Assembly (NCBI GenBank): GCA_009908735.1
Contig: JAAAOR010000021.1
Span: 1 to 12,202 of the forward strand
Source of the DNA: Spirochaetota bacterium
Lineage (GTDB): Bacteria; Spirochaetota; Spirochaetia; DSM-27196; PWMO01
Length of the DNA: 12,202 nt
Direction of reading: 5' to 3'
Shown here: positions 6,681 to 12,202 of the stretch, piece by piece
Layout: the number at the start of each line of letters is the position of its first letter
Position numbering within the stretch: position 1 is the stretch's first letter
Program-made: the position numbers and the translations under genes
The notes under the pieces: model-generated
Told to the model about the DNA's origin: nothing
Seen by the model: only the letters and a program-made list of their open reading frames with translations
Databases searched by the model: none

Positions 6681-7895
6681 TCACACGGCCGCGCCAAAGA
6701 GCAGCGCCGCGAGGACGAGAACCGGCGCCGGAATTCTAGTAAAGGACAGCAGCGCAGCTGTCCCGAGCATGACGGCGATGTTGACCGGCGTGAGGCCGGC
6801 GGAGAGCCCGAGGACGACGATCGAGACTGCGATGAGCCCGCCCGCCACCGCGTTGATGCCCTTCAGCGCGAGACGAATGCCGCGGATCTGCTTTAGACCT
6901 TCCCACACCGGATAGACGAAGTAGATCAGCAGAACGCCGGGCAGAAAAATCGCTATCCCGCCGATAGCGGCCCCGAAAATCTGCATCGCAGCACCTGCGT
7001 CGCGACCGGCCATGCCGCCCGCGTAGGCGGCGAAGCTGAACATGGGGCCCGGCAGCCCCTGTACGAGCCCGTAGCCGGTGAGAAACTCCTGATTCGTCAG
7101 ATATCCCCGGATGTCGACGAGCTCGCTCTGCATGATCGGCACGACGACCTGTCCGCCCCCGAAAACCAGGTACCCGTAGCGATAGAAGCTCTCGAAGAGC
7201 TGTGCCGGCCTCGCCTCCGTGAGGCGCGACAATACAATGGCGCCGATCGCGAACCCGGCGAAAAGAATGAGGAAACGCCATGGAGGATGGAGGCGCACTG
7301 CTTTCCAGCTTCCGCGCTCGGCGTTCAGCACCGCCGACACGAGACCGCCGGCGACCAGAACCACGGGAAACACCCAGGGAGCGCGGAAGAAAAACGTGAC
7401 CACGGCACTCATTACGAAGAGCGCGGCGGTCATCACGTCGGTCACGACCTTTCGGGCGATTCTCGTCGCGGCGTAGATAATGAACCCCACCGCCATCGGG
7501 CCCACAAACCGCAGGAGATCGGTGGCAAGCCCCCGGCGCTCCAGAAAACCGTAGGCGAAGGATGCTGCCGTCATGAGCGTAAGCACCGGCAGGGCCCAGA
7601 CCAGAAGGGTCAGAAACGCCAGCAGTCGACCCTCGACCTTGTATCCGATGGCCACAATGGTCTGAGTGCTCGTTGGCCCGGGGAGAATACCGTTGAGGGC
7701 GAGAAGCTCGATGAGGTCTTCCTCGGAAAGGTAGCCACGCTTGTGCACCATCTGATTGAGAAAGACGCTTATATGGCTCTCCGGCCCGCCGTATGCACCA
7801 AGGGAGCAGACAAGGACGTCCTTGAGAAACCTCCCACGGGACACTCCTGCTGCCGGCCCCACCCCGCCGGGTGTAATGCTCGATGCTGCTGCCAT
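6681..7895 (-). CDS. chrA: Chromate transporter ChrA, long (two-domain) type
   Basis: This 404-residue membrane protein belongs to the CHR superfamily, whose long members expel chromate from the cytoplasm (family knowledge). Both halves are recognisable. The first domain has SLGAYGGPESHI (31-42) and LPGP (71-74). The second has LVFGGGQVVVPIMQSELV (243-260) and LPGP (281-284). The length is normal for the long form, with about ten hydrophobic segments and an unremarkable C-terminus. Three starts are possible. The open frame runs up to 8012, but that extension is polar and unlike the family. ATG 7901 directly abuts GGGAGG, and ATG 7895 sits six bases after it, so 7895 is preferred. No ChrB-type regulator is adjacent. 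The gene points away from vapBC and toward the kinase operon, whose redox-type Cys-PAS could conceivably be linked, but that is only proximity. Confidence 0.92.
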   Translation of the reverse strand: MAAASSITPGGVGPAAGVSRGRFLKDVLVCSLGAYGGPESHISVFLNQMVHKRGYLSEEDLIELLALNGILPGPTSTQTIVAIGYKVEGRLLAFLTLLVWALPVLTLMTAASFAYGFLERRGLATDLLRFVGPMAVGFIIYAATRIARKVVTDVMTAALFVMSAVVTFFFRAPWVFPVVLVAGGLVSAVLNAERGSWKAVRLHPPWRFLILFAGFAIGAIVLSRLTEARPAQLFESFYRYGYLVFGGGQVVVPIMQSELVDIRGYLTNQEFLTGYGLVQGLPGPMFSFAAYAGGMAGRDAGAAMQIFGAAIGGIAIFLPGVLLIYFVYPVWEGLKQIRGIRLALKGINAVAGGLIAVSIVVLGLSAGLTPVNIAVMLGTAALLSFTRIPAPVLVLAALLFGAAV

Positions 7896-7914
7896 CGCCA
7901 TCCTCCCGACCGGA

Positions 7915-7943
7915 ATAGTAATGCTGAAGCGGAAGGAAGTCGA
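7915..7943 (-). promoter_or_regulatory. Candidate chrA promoter
   Basis: On the minus strand, TCGACT (7943-7938) and TACTAT (7920-7915), each 4 of 6 to consensus, are 17 bases apart just before the Shine-Dalgarno GGGAGG (7907-7902). The predicted start point near 7908 would leave a very short leader of about 13 bases. Confidence 0.3.
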
Positions 7944-8082
7944 CATTTGCGAAGCTCTGCCATTCGACTTCGTGGAGGAGGAGGGGACCACCTTCGCCCT
8001 CGACGATAACACCGCCGACGGTGCGGTGCACCGTGTGCCGTGCAGGTCGGTCTACGGCGCCGTTGACGACGGCCACCAAGGA

Positions 8083-8110
8083 ACATCGAGATATTGATGT
8101 CTTGACATCA
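8083..8110. promoter_or_regulatory. Operator of the vapBC operon: palindrome plus an extra half-site
   Basis: TGATGTCTTGACATCA (8095-8110) has 7-base inverted arms around a TT centre and contains the -35 box TTGACA (8102-8107). A further ACATC half-site lies at 8083-8087 and pairs with GATGT at 8096-8100. Antitoxins of the ribbon-helix-helix type bind such repeated half-sites as dimers and repress their own operon. The position over the -35 box fits that role. Confidence 0.6.
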
Positions 8111-8131
8111 GAACGGGAATGAGCGCATAGT
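8102..8131 (+). promoter_or_regulatory. Promoter of vapBC, likely giving a leaderless mRNA
   Basis: A perfect TTGACA (8102-8107) is followed after 18 bases by CATAGT (8126-8131, 4 of 6). The antitoxin GTG begins six bases after the -10 box, so transcription would start at or next to the start codon. No Shine-Dalgarno is visible ahead of the GTG. Confidence 0.55.
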
Positions 8132-8137
8132 TAAGAC

Positions 8138-8377
8138 GTGAGAACCACACTGACGGTGAACGACGACATTGACCGGCGCCTCCGAAAAATCGCAAGAGAG
8201 CAGAACCGCTCATACAAGGCCGTCCTCAACGAGGCGCTTGCGCAGGGGATCGAAGCCCTTGAAGTAGCGGAGCCGCGGGAGCAGTATCAGGTGGAGAGCG
8301 CTGCCTTCGGCTTAAAGCCGGGCATCGACCCTGCTCGGCTCAATCAGGTATACGATGAGCTGGAGTCCGAGGAATGA
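8138..8377 (+). CDS. VapB-type ribbon-helix-helix antitoxin
   Basis: This 79-residue antitoxin has an N-terminal ribbon-helix-helix DNA-binding motif: strand MRTTLTVND, helix DIDRRLRKIAREQ, turn NRS, helix YKAVLNEALAQGI. The C-terminal tail (about 48-79, containing FGLKPGID and a terminal acidic stretch) is the part expected to wrap the toxin's active site. The start is GTG at 8138, directly after the promoter's -10 region. The last codons overlap the toxin start as ATGA (8374-8377), the standard coupled VapBC layout. Codon use is like the surrounding genes, in contrast to the first toxin-antitoxin module. It should neutralise the adjacent PIN-domain toxin and repress the operon at the palindrome upstream. 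Confidence 0.85.
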   Translation: MRTTLTVNDDIDRRLRKIAREQNRSYKAVLNEALAQGIEALEVAEPREQYQVESAAFGLKPGIDPARLNQVYDELESEE

Positions 8378-8802
8378 TTATCCCGGATATCAACCTTATC
8401 GTCTATGCTCATGATGAAACCACCGCCGCGCACCCGCCGGCCCGGCAGTGGTGGGAGCGTACCGTTACCGGTGCGGAACCGGTCGGACTTCCGTGGGTCT
8501 GTGTGCTCGGCTTCGTCCGTCTGCTGTCCAACCCCCGCGTGGTGCAGCAACCGGCGCCCGCAGCGGACCTCATGGCGCGCATGCAGCGCGTCCTCGCCCT
8601 GTCGGCAGTACGCCCCGCGGTTCCCGGAGCGCAACATGCCGGGCTCATGCAGCGTCTTTTCGATGAAACCGGTGCGACGGGGCGCCTCACCACGGACATT
8701 CACCTCGCCGCCCTCGCCATTGAGCACGGCGCCACTCTGGCCTCGACGGACACCGACTTCGCACGCTTCTCCGAGCTCAAGTGGGTCAATCCGATTACTT
8801 AG
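8374..8802 (+). CDS. VapC-type PIN-domain ribonuclease toxin
   Basis: This 142-residue PIN-domain protein is of the TIGR00028-like VapC subfamily. The acidic metal-binding residues are in place: D5 in MIIPDINLIVYAHDE, D108 in TTDIHLAALAIEHG, and D126/D128 in the closing STDTDFARF motif. The helix that often supplies a Glu reads LPWVCVLGFVRL (39-50) and has none. The LGF form also occurs in this subfamily as I recall it, so the loss need not mean inactivity. The length is normal and no frameshift is seen. VapC toxins cleave tRNA or rRNA at specific sites; the target here is unknown. It is cotranscribed with and overlaps the antitoxin. Confidence 0.88.
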   Translation: MIIPDINLIVYAHDETTAAHPPARQWWERTVTGAEPVGLPWVCVLGFVRLLSNPRVVQQPAPAADLMARMQRVLALSAVRPAVPGAQHAGLMQRLFDETGATGRLTTDIHLAALAIEHGATLASTDTDFARFSELKWVNPIT

Positions 8803-8836
8803 AAACCGGGACGTTTCATGAAGGCGTCCTCGCAGA

Positions 8837-8855
8837 GACTCCGGATCTCGGAGTC
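8837..8855. terminator. Hairpin between convergent vapC and the Uma2-family gene
   Basis: GACTCCG and CGGAGTC form a perfect 7-bp stem with a GATCT loop in the 55-base gap between two convergent genes, two bases from the Uma2 stop (TAG, 8860-8858). The location fits a shared bidirectional terminator. Neither strand has a T-tract after the stem, so it is not a canonical intrinsic terminator. Confidence 0.45.
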
Positions 8856-8857
8856 CC

Positions 8858-9412
8858 CTACCACACCTCGGTGAGATCAACCACGGCGTTGAGCCGCTCG
8901 GAGTGAAACTGGATGCGCTCGCGCTGTGCGGGCAGCGCTTCGTATATCCCGTCGGCGGAGAACCGGAAAGGCCGCACTTCGTTGGCCTCCGGGTCGACGA
9001 TCCAATACTCCGGAACGCCGGCGCGCTGGTAGAGATCCCGCTTGAGCGACAGGTCTCGCGCCGCGGTCGAATCGGAGAGAATCTCCACGACGAGCTCGGG
9101 GGCCGCGTTTATCTTTTTGGGAGAGATGATGTGCTTCCGGCTGAGGTCGATAACCGCGAGATCCGGCTGAACGACGTCGATCTCCGTGAGGTGAACGTCG
9201 GTCGGCGCATTGAACACCTCGGCAAGACCGGGTTTCTCGAGTTGCTCGTAGAGCTGAAACTGGATGCGGCGCGACACTCTCTGGTGGCCGATTCCGGGCG
9301 CTGGTGACACGTAGTGATCTCCGTCGATGAGCTCGTGGATTCGACCGTCGTCGGGGAAATGGACGTAGTCTTCGTAGGTGAGCTTGGTCTGTCGATTCAC
9401 GACGATCGCCAT
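8858..9412 (-). CDS. Uma2 family endonuclease-fold protein (DUF820)
   Basis: This 184-residue protein belongs to the Uma2/DUF820 family, which has a PD-(D/E)XK nuclease-like fold and mostly unproven function. Family landmarks are the N-terminal TYEDYVHFPDDGR.ELIDG, PAPG...HQRVSRRI (38-50), QPDLAVI (D84), ELVVEILSDST (E106-T116, with E110), K124 in LKRDLYQRAGV, and PEYWIVDP at 134-141. The usual acidic residues and lysine of the fold are kept, so it may be catalytically competent (inference). I chose ATG 9412. The frame stays open upstream to 10246, but that extension lies antisense to the SNF2 gene and lacks family similarity. A TATACT box six bases before the ATG suggests a leaderless transcript. 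The gene diverges from the SNF2 gene, with a 135-base gap. Confidence 0.88.
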   Translation of the reverse strand: MAIVVNRQTKLTYEDYVHFPDDGRIHELIDGDHYVSPAPGIGHQRVSRRIQFQLYEQLEKPGLAEVFNAPTDVHLTEIDVVQPDLAVIDLSRKHIISPKKINAAPELVVEILSDSTAARDLSLKRDLYQRAGVPEYWIVDPEANEVRPFRFSADGIYEALPAQRERIQFHSERLNAVVDLTEVW

Positions 9413-9418
9413 ACCGAG

Positions 9419-9448
9419 AGTATAGCCCCTCTTTCGTCCCGGCGGCAA
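9419..9448 (-). promoter_or_regulatory. Promoter of the Uma2-family gene, likely leaderless
   Basis: On the minus strand, TTGCCG (9448-9443, 4 of 6) and TATACT (9424-9419, 5 of 6) are 18 bases apart. The -10 box ends six bases before ATG 9412, so the RNA would begin at or beside the start codon. The only purine-rich stretch (AGGGG) is more than ten bases from the ATG. Confidence 0.5.
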
Positions 9449-9479
9449 CGGCGGCATTGCTCGTTCCACCGCGGCGGGC

Positions 9480-9507
9480 TTGTCGGCCATGCCGACGGAC
9501 TGATAGA
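9480..9507 (+). promoter_or_regulatory. Candidate SNF2-gene promoter overlapped by a small palindrome
   Basis: TTGTCG (9480-9485) and GATAGA (9502-9507) are 16 bases apart, on the plus strand before the SNF2 gene. GTCGGC-CAT-GCCGAC (9482-9496), a perfect 6-base inverted repeat, overlaps the -35 and spacer. It could be an operator between the divergent genes or chance in G+C-rich DNA. Both boxes are weak. Confidence 0.22.
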
Positions 9508-9547
9508 AGAGTCGCAGGATCCTCGGTATGAGGCGGAGGTCCCGTGC

Positions 9548-12202
9548 ATGCTCTCCTTTGACGAAAGAACCCTCGATCGCGGCCTTGCCTATTACGACGA
9601 GGGCCACGTCGCCGATATCCGCGCATCCGACGGAGCACTCATCGCCCGGGTCCAGGGCACGCGCCCCCATCCGTACACCGTCGTACTGGACACCGAACGG
9701 CCGGAGGCAAGCTACTGCAGCTGCCCCGTCGGCGTTACCTGTAAACATCTCGTTGCCGTTGTGGCCACCGCACTCTCGGATCTTCTGCCGCCTGATGAGG
9801 TCGCATGGCGCCTGGAAGCGGGCGTCGAGGCGGAGGATTTTTGCGTTCCGGAGGCACCGACCGATCTCGCGCGGCAGCAGCGAGTAGCGACGGAGAACCC
9901 TCCCGCAGCCGACGGGATCATCGACCTGGAGGAGCAGGTCCGAAACTCGACACGTTTTCTGAGCACCTTCGGCAGCCGCGGGCGCCACTTCTTCGGGCGC
10001 GAGGGTGAGGAGCGGCCCCAGCCGCCGCCGCAATTCAGCAATCGCGAGGAGGGGACGCGAGGTCGCCTGGCCTTCGTCATCGGCCCGCGCTATGACTTCC
10101 ATCCCCGGATCGACCGAGAGCGCCCGGTCGTCGCGCCGGTCGAGCAGTACAGACGAAAGGACGGCGCCTACGGCCGCCTCGAACGGCTCTCCGAGAGCAC
10201 ACCGACACTCACCACCGACCCCGCCGAGCGTCGACTGGCGGAGCATCTGCTGCTCTTCGGTGGCGAGGCGCCCGTCCTGGCCTACGTCGAGGAGCTGAGG
10301 CAGACCGGGTCACCGGTGTTCGCGGGCGACATCTCCTCGCTTGCCGGTGTCCACCGCGCCCCGGTGTCCATGATCGAGCCCGACCATATCCACGCGAACG
10401 TCGTGCCGGTATTGTCCGATACGCCGACCTCGCAGGCGCGCGGTATATCCCTGCCCATTTCCCTCGACGTTACGCAGGGGAACCGTCATCTGACCATAGG
10501 ACCCCACGAGGGCGTGTGGGCCGACCGCGGCGCGGGTCGATCCGTGCTCTTCTCGGAGGGCGGCGCCCTTCTCCTCGGAGACGGCTCCACCCTGCTGTCC
10601 GAGGTCGCCGCAGTCATGCAGCTGCACGGCGGGCTGCCGATCGACGCAATCGCGCGGTTCCGTCGGCTCGCCGAGCGCTTCCCCGAGCGCGTTTCGATTC
10701 GCTACCCGCAGAATATTCGTCTGGTGACCGCTTCGCCGGAGGCGGTGTTCCTCCTCTCCTTCGACGGCCCCTCCCTGCAACTTAGCCTCGGGCGGGAAAT
10801 GGCCGAGCACGCCGACGGATACCTGGGCGAGGATTATCATATACACCTCACCCACGCTGAGCCCCCGGAGGAGGCGATAGAGGAGGCGTCCGCACTTCTG
10901 AAAGTGAGGCCCGACCATGATCCCTACAGCGATACGTGGTACTGGGAAGCCGACGATGCGCCGGCGGCCGACCAGCTGCTCCAGAGCGCCCTCACCCTCG
11001 CCGAACGGGGCTTTACCGTTTACACTCTCGACACCGCCGGCCGAAGGCGTCGGGTGCGAAGAGCCGGACCGCTGACCGTCCACATCTCCTCCGGCACCGA
11101 CTGGTTCGACCTCCACGTGAAGAGCTCGGACGACACCGAGATCGATTCCGACCTCCTTCTCGAGATGGCACGACAGGGCGCGTACCACGACGGAGAGACC
11201 CTCCTCGTGCTCGATCCCGCCGAGGCGGAGCGCCTGCGGAAGATACTCGACCTGACCGGCGGGCTCGGCGATGAGCTCGGCCGGGTCCCCGCTGCGGACA
11301 TTGCCTCGGTTGACGAGCTGGCCGACCTGGCCGATGAGGTCGATGCGGATGTGGAGGCGGTGCGATCCCTCGTGCGGACGATCCGCGGAGAGACGGGAAC
11401 CCCGGACGTTCCGATCCCGGCAGGCCTTACCGCTGAGCTTCGCCCCTACCAGCGCGAGGGTGTACGGTGGCTTGCGACACTTGCCGCGCACGGACTCTCC
11501 GGATGCCTGGCAGACGACATGGGGCTCGGCAAGACCGTTCAGGCCCTGGCGTTCATGCTTCATCTGCGGGCCGCCGCCGATGCCGGCGACCGGCAAGCGG
11601 TCCCCCGCGCCGTGCTCGTCGTTGCACCGCTCTCCACGCTCGGGAACTGGGCGCGGGAGGCGACACGATTCGCCCCCGAGCTCACCGTCGCTGTGCACCA
11701 CGGAGCCGAGCGTACCACTTCCCCGGAGGCATTGCAGAGTGCCGACCTCGTTTTGACGAGCTACGCGACCGCTGTCCGCGACGCCGGGCTGCTCGCGGAG
11801 TTATCCTGGCGGCTTGTCTGCCTCGATGAGGCTCAGTTCATAAAGAACCCCCACGCGAAAACAACGAAGGCCCTCAAGGCACTTCCATCGGATCTCAGGC
11901 TCTGCCTGACCGGGACGCCGGTCGAGAACCTCTCCACGGATCTCTGGTCCATCGTGGACTTTCTCGTTCCCGGGCTCCTCGGGAATCTCTCACAGTTCAC
12001 GCGTCGGTTTCCCAAGCGCCTGGCCTCGGGCCGCGCCACCGGGAACGGTGGTGGCGGCGGCGCCAGTAACGACGGCGCCGAGCGCCTGGCGCATCTGCGC
12101 CGCATCGTCTCGCCGTTCCTGCTCCGTAGAACCAAGGAGGCGGTTGCACCCGAGCTCCCGGCGCGGACGGAGACCGTGCTTACCTGCGAGATGGGCTCGC
12201 GG
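9548..12202 (+). CDS. SWIM zinc-finger / SNF2-family helicase protein, 3' end cut off by window
   Basis: The frame is open from ATG 9548 to the window edge (885 codons) without a stop. GGAGGT at 9535-9540, seven bases before the ATG, fixes the start. A SWIM zinc finger lies near the N-terminus: C57, C59, C65, H67 (CSCPVGVTCKH). A long middle region characteristic of bacterial SWIM-SNF2 proteins follows (for example DWFDL at 518-522). The SNF2 ATPase begins near residue 637 (ELRPYQREGVRWL). It has motif I DDMGLGKT (656-663), motif II DEAQ (760-763), the GTPVEN motif, and FLLRRTKEAV near the end. The second RecA-like (helicase C) domain lies beyond the window, so roughly 200 or more residues are missing. 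Such proteins translocate on DNA and remodel protein-nucleic acid complexes; the partner here is unknown. A Gly-rich insert is noted near residues 832-838. Confidence 0.93.
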   Translation, partial: MLSFDERTLDRGLAYYDEGHVADIRASDGALIARVQGTRPHPYTVVLDTERPEASYCSCPVGVTCKHLVAVVATALSDLLPPDEVAWRLEAGVEAEDFCVPEAPTDLARQQRVATENPPAADGIIDLEEQVRNSTRFLSTFGSRGRHFFGREGEERPQPPPQFSNREEGTRGRLAFVIGPRYDFHPRIDRERPVVAPVEQYRRKDGAYGRLERLSESTPTLTTDPAERRLAEHLLLFGGEAPVLAYVEELRQTGSPVFAGDISSLAGVHRAPVSMIEPDHIHANVVPVLSDTPTSQARGISLPISLDVTQGNRHLTIGPHEGVWADRGAGRSVLFSEGGALLLGDGSTLLSEVAAVMQLHGGLPIDAIARFRRLAERFPERVSIRYPQNIRLVTASPEAVFLLSFDGPSLQLSLGREMAEHADGYLGEDYHIHLTHAEPPEEAIEEASALLKVRPDHDPYSDTWYWEADDAPAADQLLQSALTLAERGFTVYTLDTAGRRRRVRRAGPLTVHISSGTDWFDLHVKSSDDTEIDSDLLLEMARQGAYHDGETLLVLDPAEAERLRKILDLTGGLGDELGRVPAADIASVDELADLADEVDADVEAVRSLVRTIRGETGTPDVPIPAGLTAELRPYQREGVRWLATLAAHGLSGCLADDMGLGKTVQALAFMLHLRAAADAGDRQAVPRAVLVVAPLSTLGNWAREATRFAPELTVAVHHGAERTTSPEALQSADLVLTSYATAVRDAGLLAELSWRLVCLDEAQFIKNPHAKTTKALKALPSDLRLCLTGTPVENLSTDLWSIVDFLVPGLLGNLSQFTRRFPKRLASGRATGNGGGGGASNDGAERLAHLRRIVSPFLLRRTKEAVAPELPARTETVLTCEMGSR

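Noticed and set aside
6736..8079. 447-codon minus-strand frame overlapping chrA
   Set aside because: It is out of frame with chrA, whose CHR motifs are complete; the product is Arg/Ser-rich and typical of a shadow frame.
7921..8097. Small plus-strand frame of 58 codons in the chrA-vapB gap with G/C-rich third positions
   Set aside because: It has no recognisable homology and no Shine-Dalgarno, and opposite-strand frames are equally open there. The 236-base gap is better explained by divergent promoters, though a small gene cannot be excluded.
9413..10246. Upstream extension of the Uma2-family frame to 462 residues
   Set aside because: The family's normal N-terminus begins at ATG 9412; the extension overlaps the SNF2 gene in antisense and has no domain similarity.
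10310..11701. Long minus-strand open frame of 463 codons
   Set aside because: It lies wholly antisense to the SNF2 gene, whose conserved motifs fix the plus-strand frame; high G+C makes long antisense frames common, and the product resembles no family I know.
1..12202. CRISPR arrays, tRNA/rRNA genes, integrases and transposases
   Set aside because: I searched by eye and saw no regularly spaced repeats, no RNA gene signatures and no recombinase motifs.

Overview
The window is a high-G+C bacterial chromosome segment with genes on both strands. The two sensor kinases have an N-terminal receiver, then PAS domains, then a HisKA_2-type kinase core. Together with a BCCT osmolyte transporter, this suggests a salt-adapted, high-G+C spirochaete (Spirochaetaceae/Alkalispirochaeta-like). 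That assignment is inference from gene style; no rRNA or tRNA gene is present to confirm it.

Layout, left to right. (1) 1-2110, plus strand: the 3' part of a BCCT betaine/choline-type transporter, overlapped by a stand-alone 2-oxoacid dehydrogenase E2-type acyltransferase catalytic domain. (2) 2121-2830: a small accessory island of lower G+C, holding an Unstab_antitox-type antitoxin and a 58-residue ParE/RelE toxin that has lost about 40 internal residues. It lies between two direct copies (about 91% identical over 96 bp) of the 3' end of a sensor-kinase gene. The left copy is an orphan remnant and the right copy is the true end of the neighbouring kinase gene. (3) 2732-6547, minus strand: two paralogous REC-PAS-HisKA_2-HATPase genes in tandem, 19 bp apart. 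The promoter-proximal one (730 aa, three PAS domains, one with a Cys-rich motif) is intact. The distal one has lost most of its second PAS domain through an out-of-frame deletion and is now split into a REC-PAS piece and a kinase-core piece joined by an ATGA overlap. (4) 6681-7895, minus strand: a full-length two-domain ChrA chromate transporter. (5) 8095-8802, plus strand: a VapBC-type toxin-antitoxin operon with a palindromic operator over a consensus -35 box. (6) 8858-9412, minus strand: a Uma2-family (PD-(D/E)XK fold) protein, convergent with vapC and divergent from the next gene. (7) 9548 to the right edge, plus strand: the first 885 codons of a SWIM zinc-finger plus SNF2 helicase protein, open to the window end.

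How the genes fit together: the transporter and acyltransferase are probably translationally coupled. The kinases form one operon downstream of chrA, with no output regulator visible. The two toxin-antitoxin modules contrast: vapBC looks intact and native in composition, while the first module has foreign composition and a crippled toxin. I see no phage, integrase, transposase, CRISPR array or RNA gene. The most informative stretch is 2.1-3.4 kb, where a partial gene duplication and two internal deletions lie close together. I do not see convincing evidence of a wholly new multi-gene system.
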